A DNA stretch of 64,000 nucleotides, taken from assembly GCA_002105175.1 (NCBI GenBank), contig MCGE01000006.1, forward strand, positions 1,674,001 to 1,738,000. Reading direction: 5' to 3'. Of the stretch, positions 63,895 to 64,000 are shown one piece after another. Numbering within the stretch: the first letter of the stretch is position 1; every line of letters starts with the position of its first letter. The position numbers and the translations under genes are program-made. The notes under the pieces were generated by a model that was not told the origin of the DNA, did not search any database, and saw only the letters and a list, made by a program, of their open reading frames with translations. This DNA comes from Absidia repens (lineage: Eukaryota; Mucoromycota; Mucoromycetes; Mucorales; Cunninghamellaceae).

Positions 63895-64000
63895 ATGGAT
63901 ACTTCAACACCACCACCAACTGTGGACAAGTCTTCATCAATCAATAAAAAAGAAACAGACTATGCCATTACTGAAACTTTGGACAATGAGCACCTGGAAT
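63895..64000 (+). CDS. Start of an unidentified gene, truncated by window end
   Basis: ATG at 63895 opens a frame to the window edge (MDTSTPPPTVDKSSSINKKE, then TDYAITETLDNEHLE). It follows a T/C-rich leader and A run like those before other genes in this window. Only about 35 polar N-terminal residues are visible, so neither family nor exon structure can be judged. Confidence 0.55.
   Translation, partial: MDTSTPPPTVDKSSSINKKETDYAITETLDNEHLE

Overview
This window reads as nuclear DNA of a filamentous fungus, most likely an early-diverging (Mucoromycota-type) one. Genes are dense and broken by many short introns, mostly 50-110 bp with GT..AG borders. Intergenic DNA is AT-rich and full of homopolymers. 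The proteins are fungal or pan-eukaryotic: DASH subunit Dad1, Atg11/FIP200, Ltv1, Nup82/88, Ypt5, Ypt7, Get3, a Ydj1-type J-protein and a ferrochelatase. Nothing suggests a bacterial, viral or organellar origin. I assigned the lineage from gene style and protein flavour only.

Layout: 1-1174 bestrophin-like channel (minus, 3' end outside); 2074-5361 nucleoporin Nup88/Nup82 (minus); 5818-6174 MIF-like tautomerase (plus); 6707-8325 Rab GDI (minus); 8810-9950 universal-stress protein (plus); 10592-15542 Atg11/FIP200-like scaffold (plus); 17781-19103 Ser-rich orphan (plus); 21649-23635 coiled-coil protein resembling septation-regulated proteins (plus); 26913-27263 DAD1 (plus); 29885-31507 MFS sugar transporter (minus); 32918-34997 PKA catalytic subunit (minus); 36678-37748 Rab5/Ypt5 (plus); 37977-38431 CENP-X/MHF2 (plus); 38755-40466 Pro/Gln-rich protein (minus); 41760-43883 LTV1 (plus); 45980-47239 Rab7/Ypt7 (minus); 47764-51774 KH-domain protein (minus); 52547-54063 GET3 (plus); 54452-55760 Ydj1-type DnaJ (plus); 56353-57744 ferrochelatase (minus); 57.8-63.9 kb gene-poor, with repeats and a decayed-looking ORF; 63895-end start of an unidentified gene.

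Functional threads: GDI, Ypt5 and Ypt7 belong to endosome-vacuole membrane traffic, and Atg11 to selective autophagy. Dad1 and CENP-X are both chromosome-segregation/kinetochore proteins. GET3 and the Ydj1-like J-protein lie head-to-tail and both act on hydrophobic clients in the cytosol.

Two signals stand out beyond the genes. (1) A dispersed repeat family has at least six copies, in both orientations, in the larger gaps (about 20, 24, 28, 29, 44 and 59 kb). Five copies carry a CACGTG box about 145-180 bp before a shared core; the sixth has the core without the box. The copies then run into a tail of successive AATAAA-type signals, and at least one copy has inverted arms. (2) Seven places in four otherwise well-preserved genes (PKA, the Pro/Gln-rich gene, GET3, DnaJ) need exactly one extra base in a short homopolymer to restore the frame. 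This pattern fits under-called homopolymers in a long-read assembly better than gene decay. Other oddities are two GC-AG introns in YPT7, a 53-base T run in a YPT5 intron and a GDI gene whose first coding exon is only the ATG.
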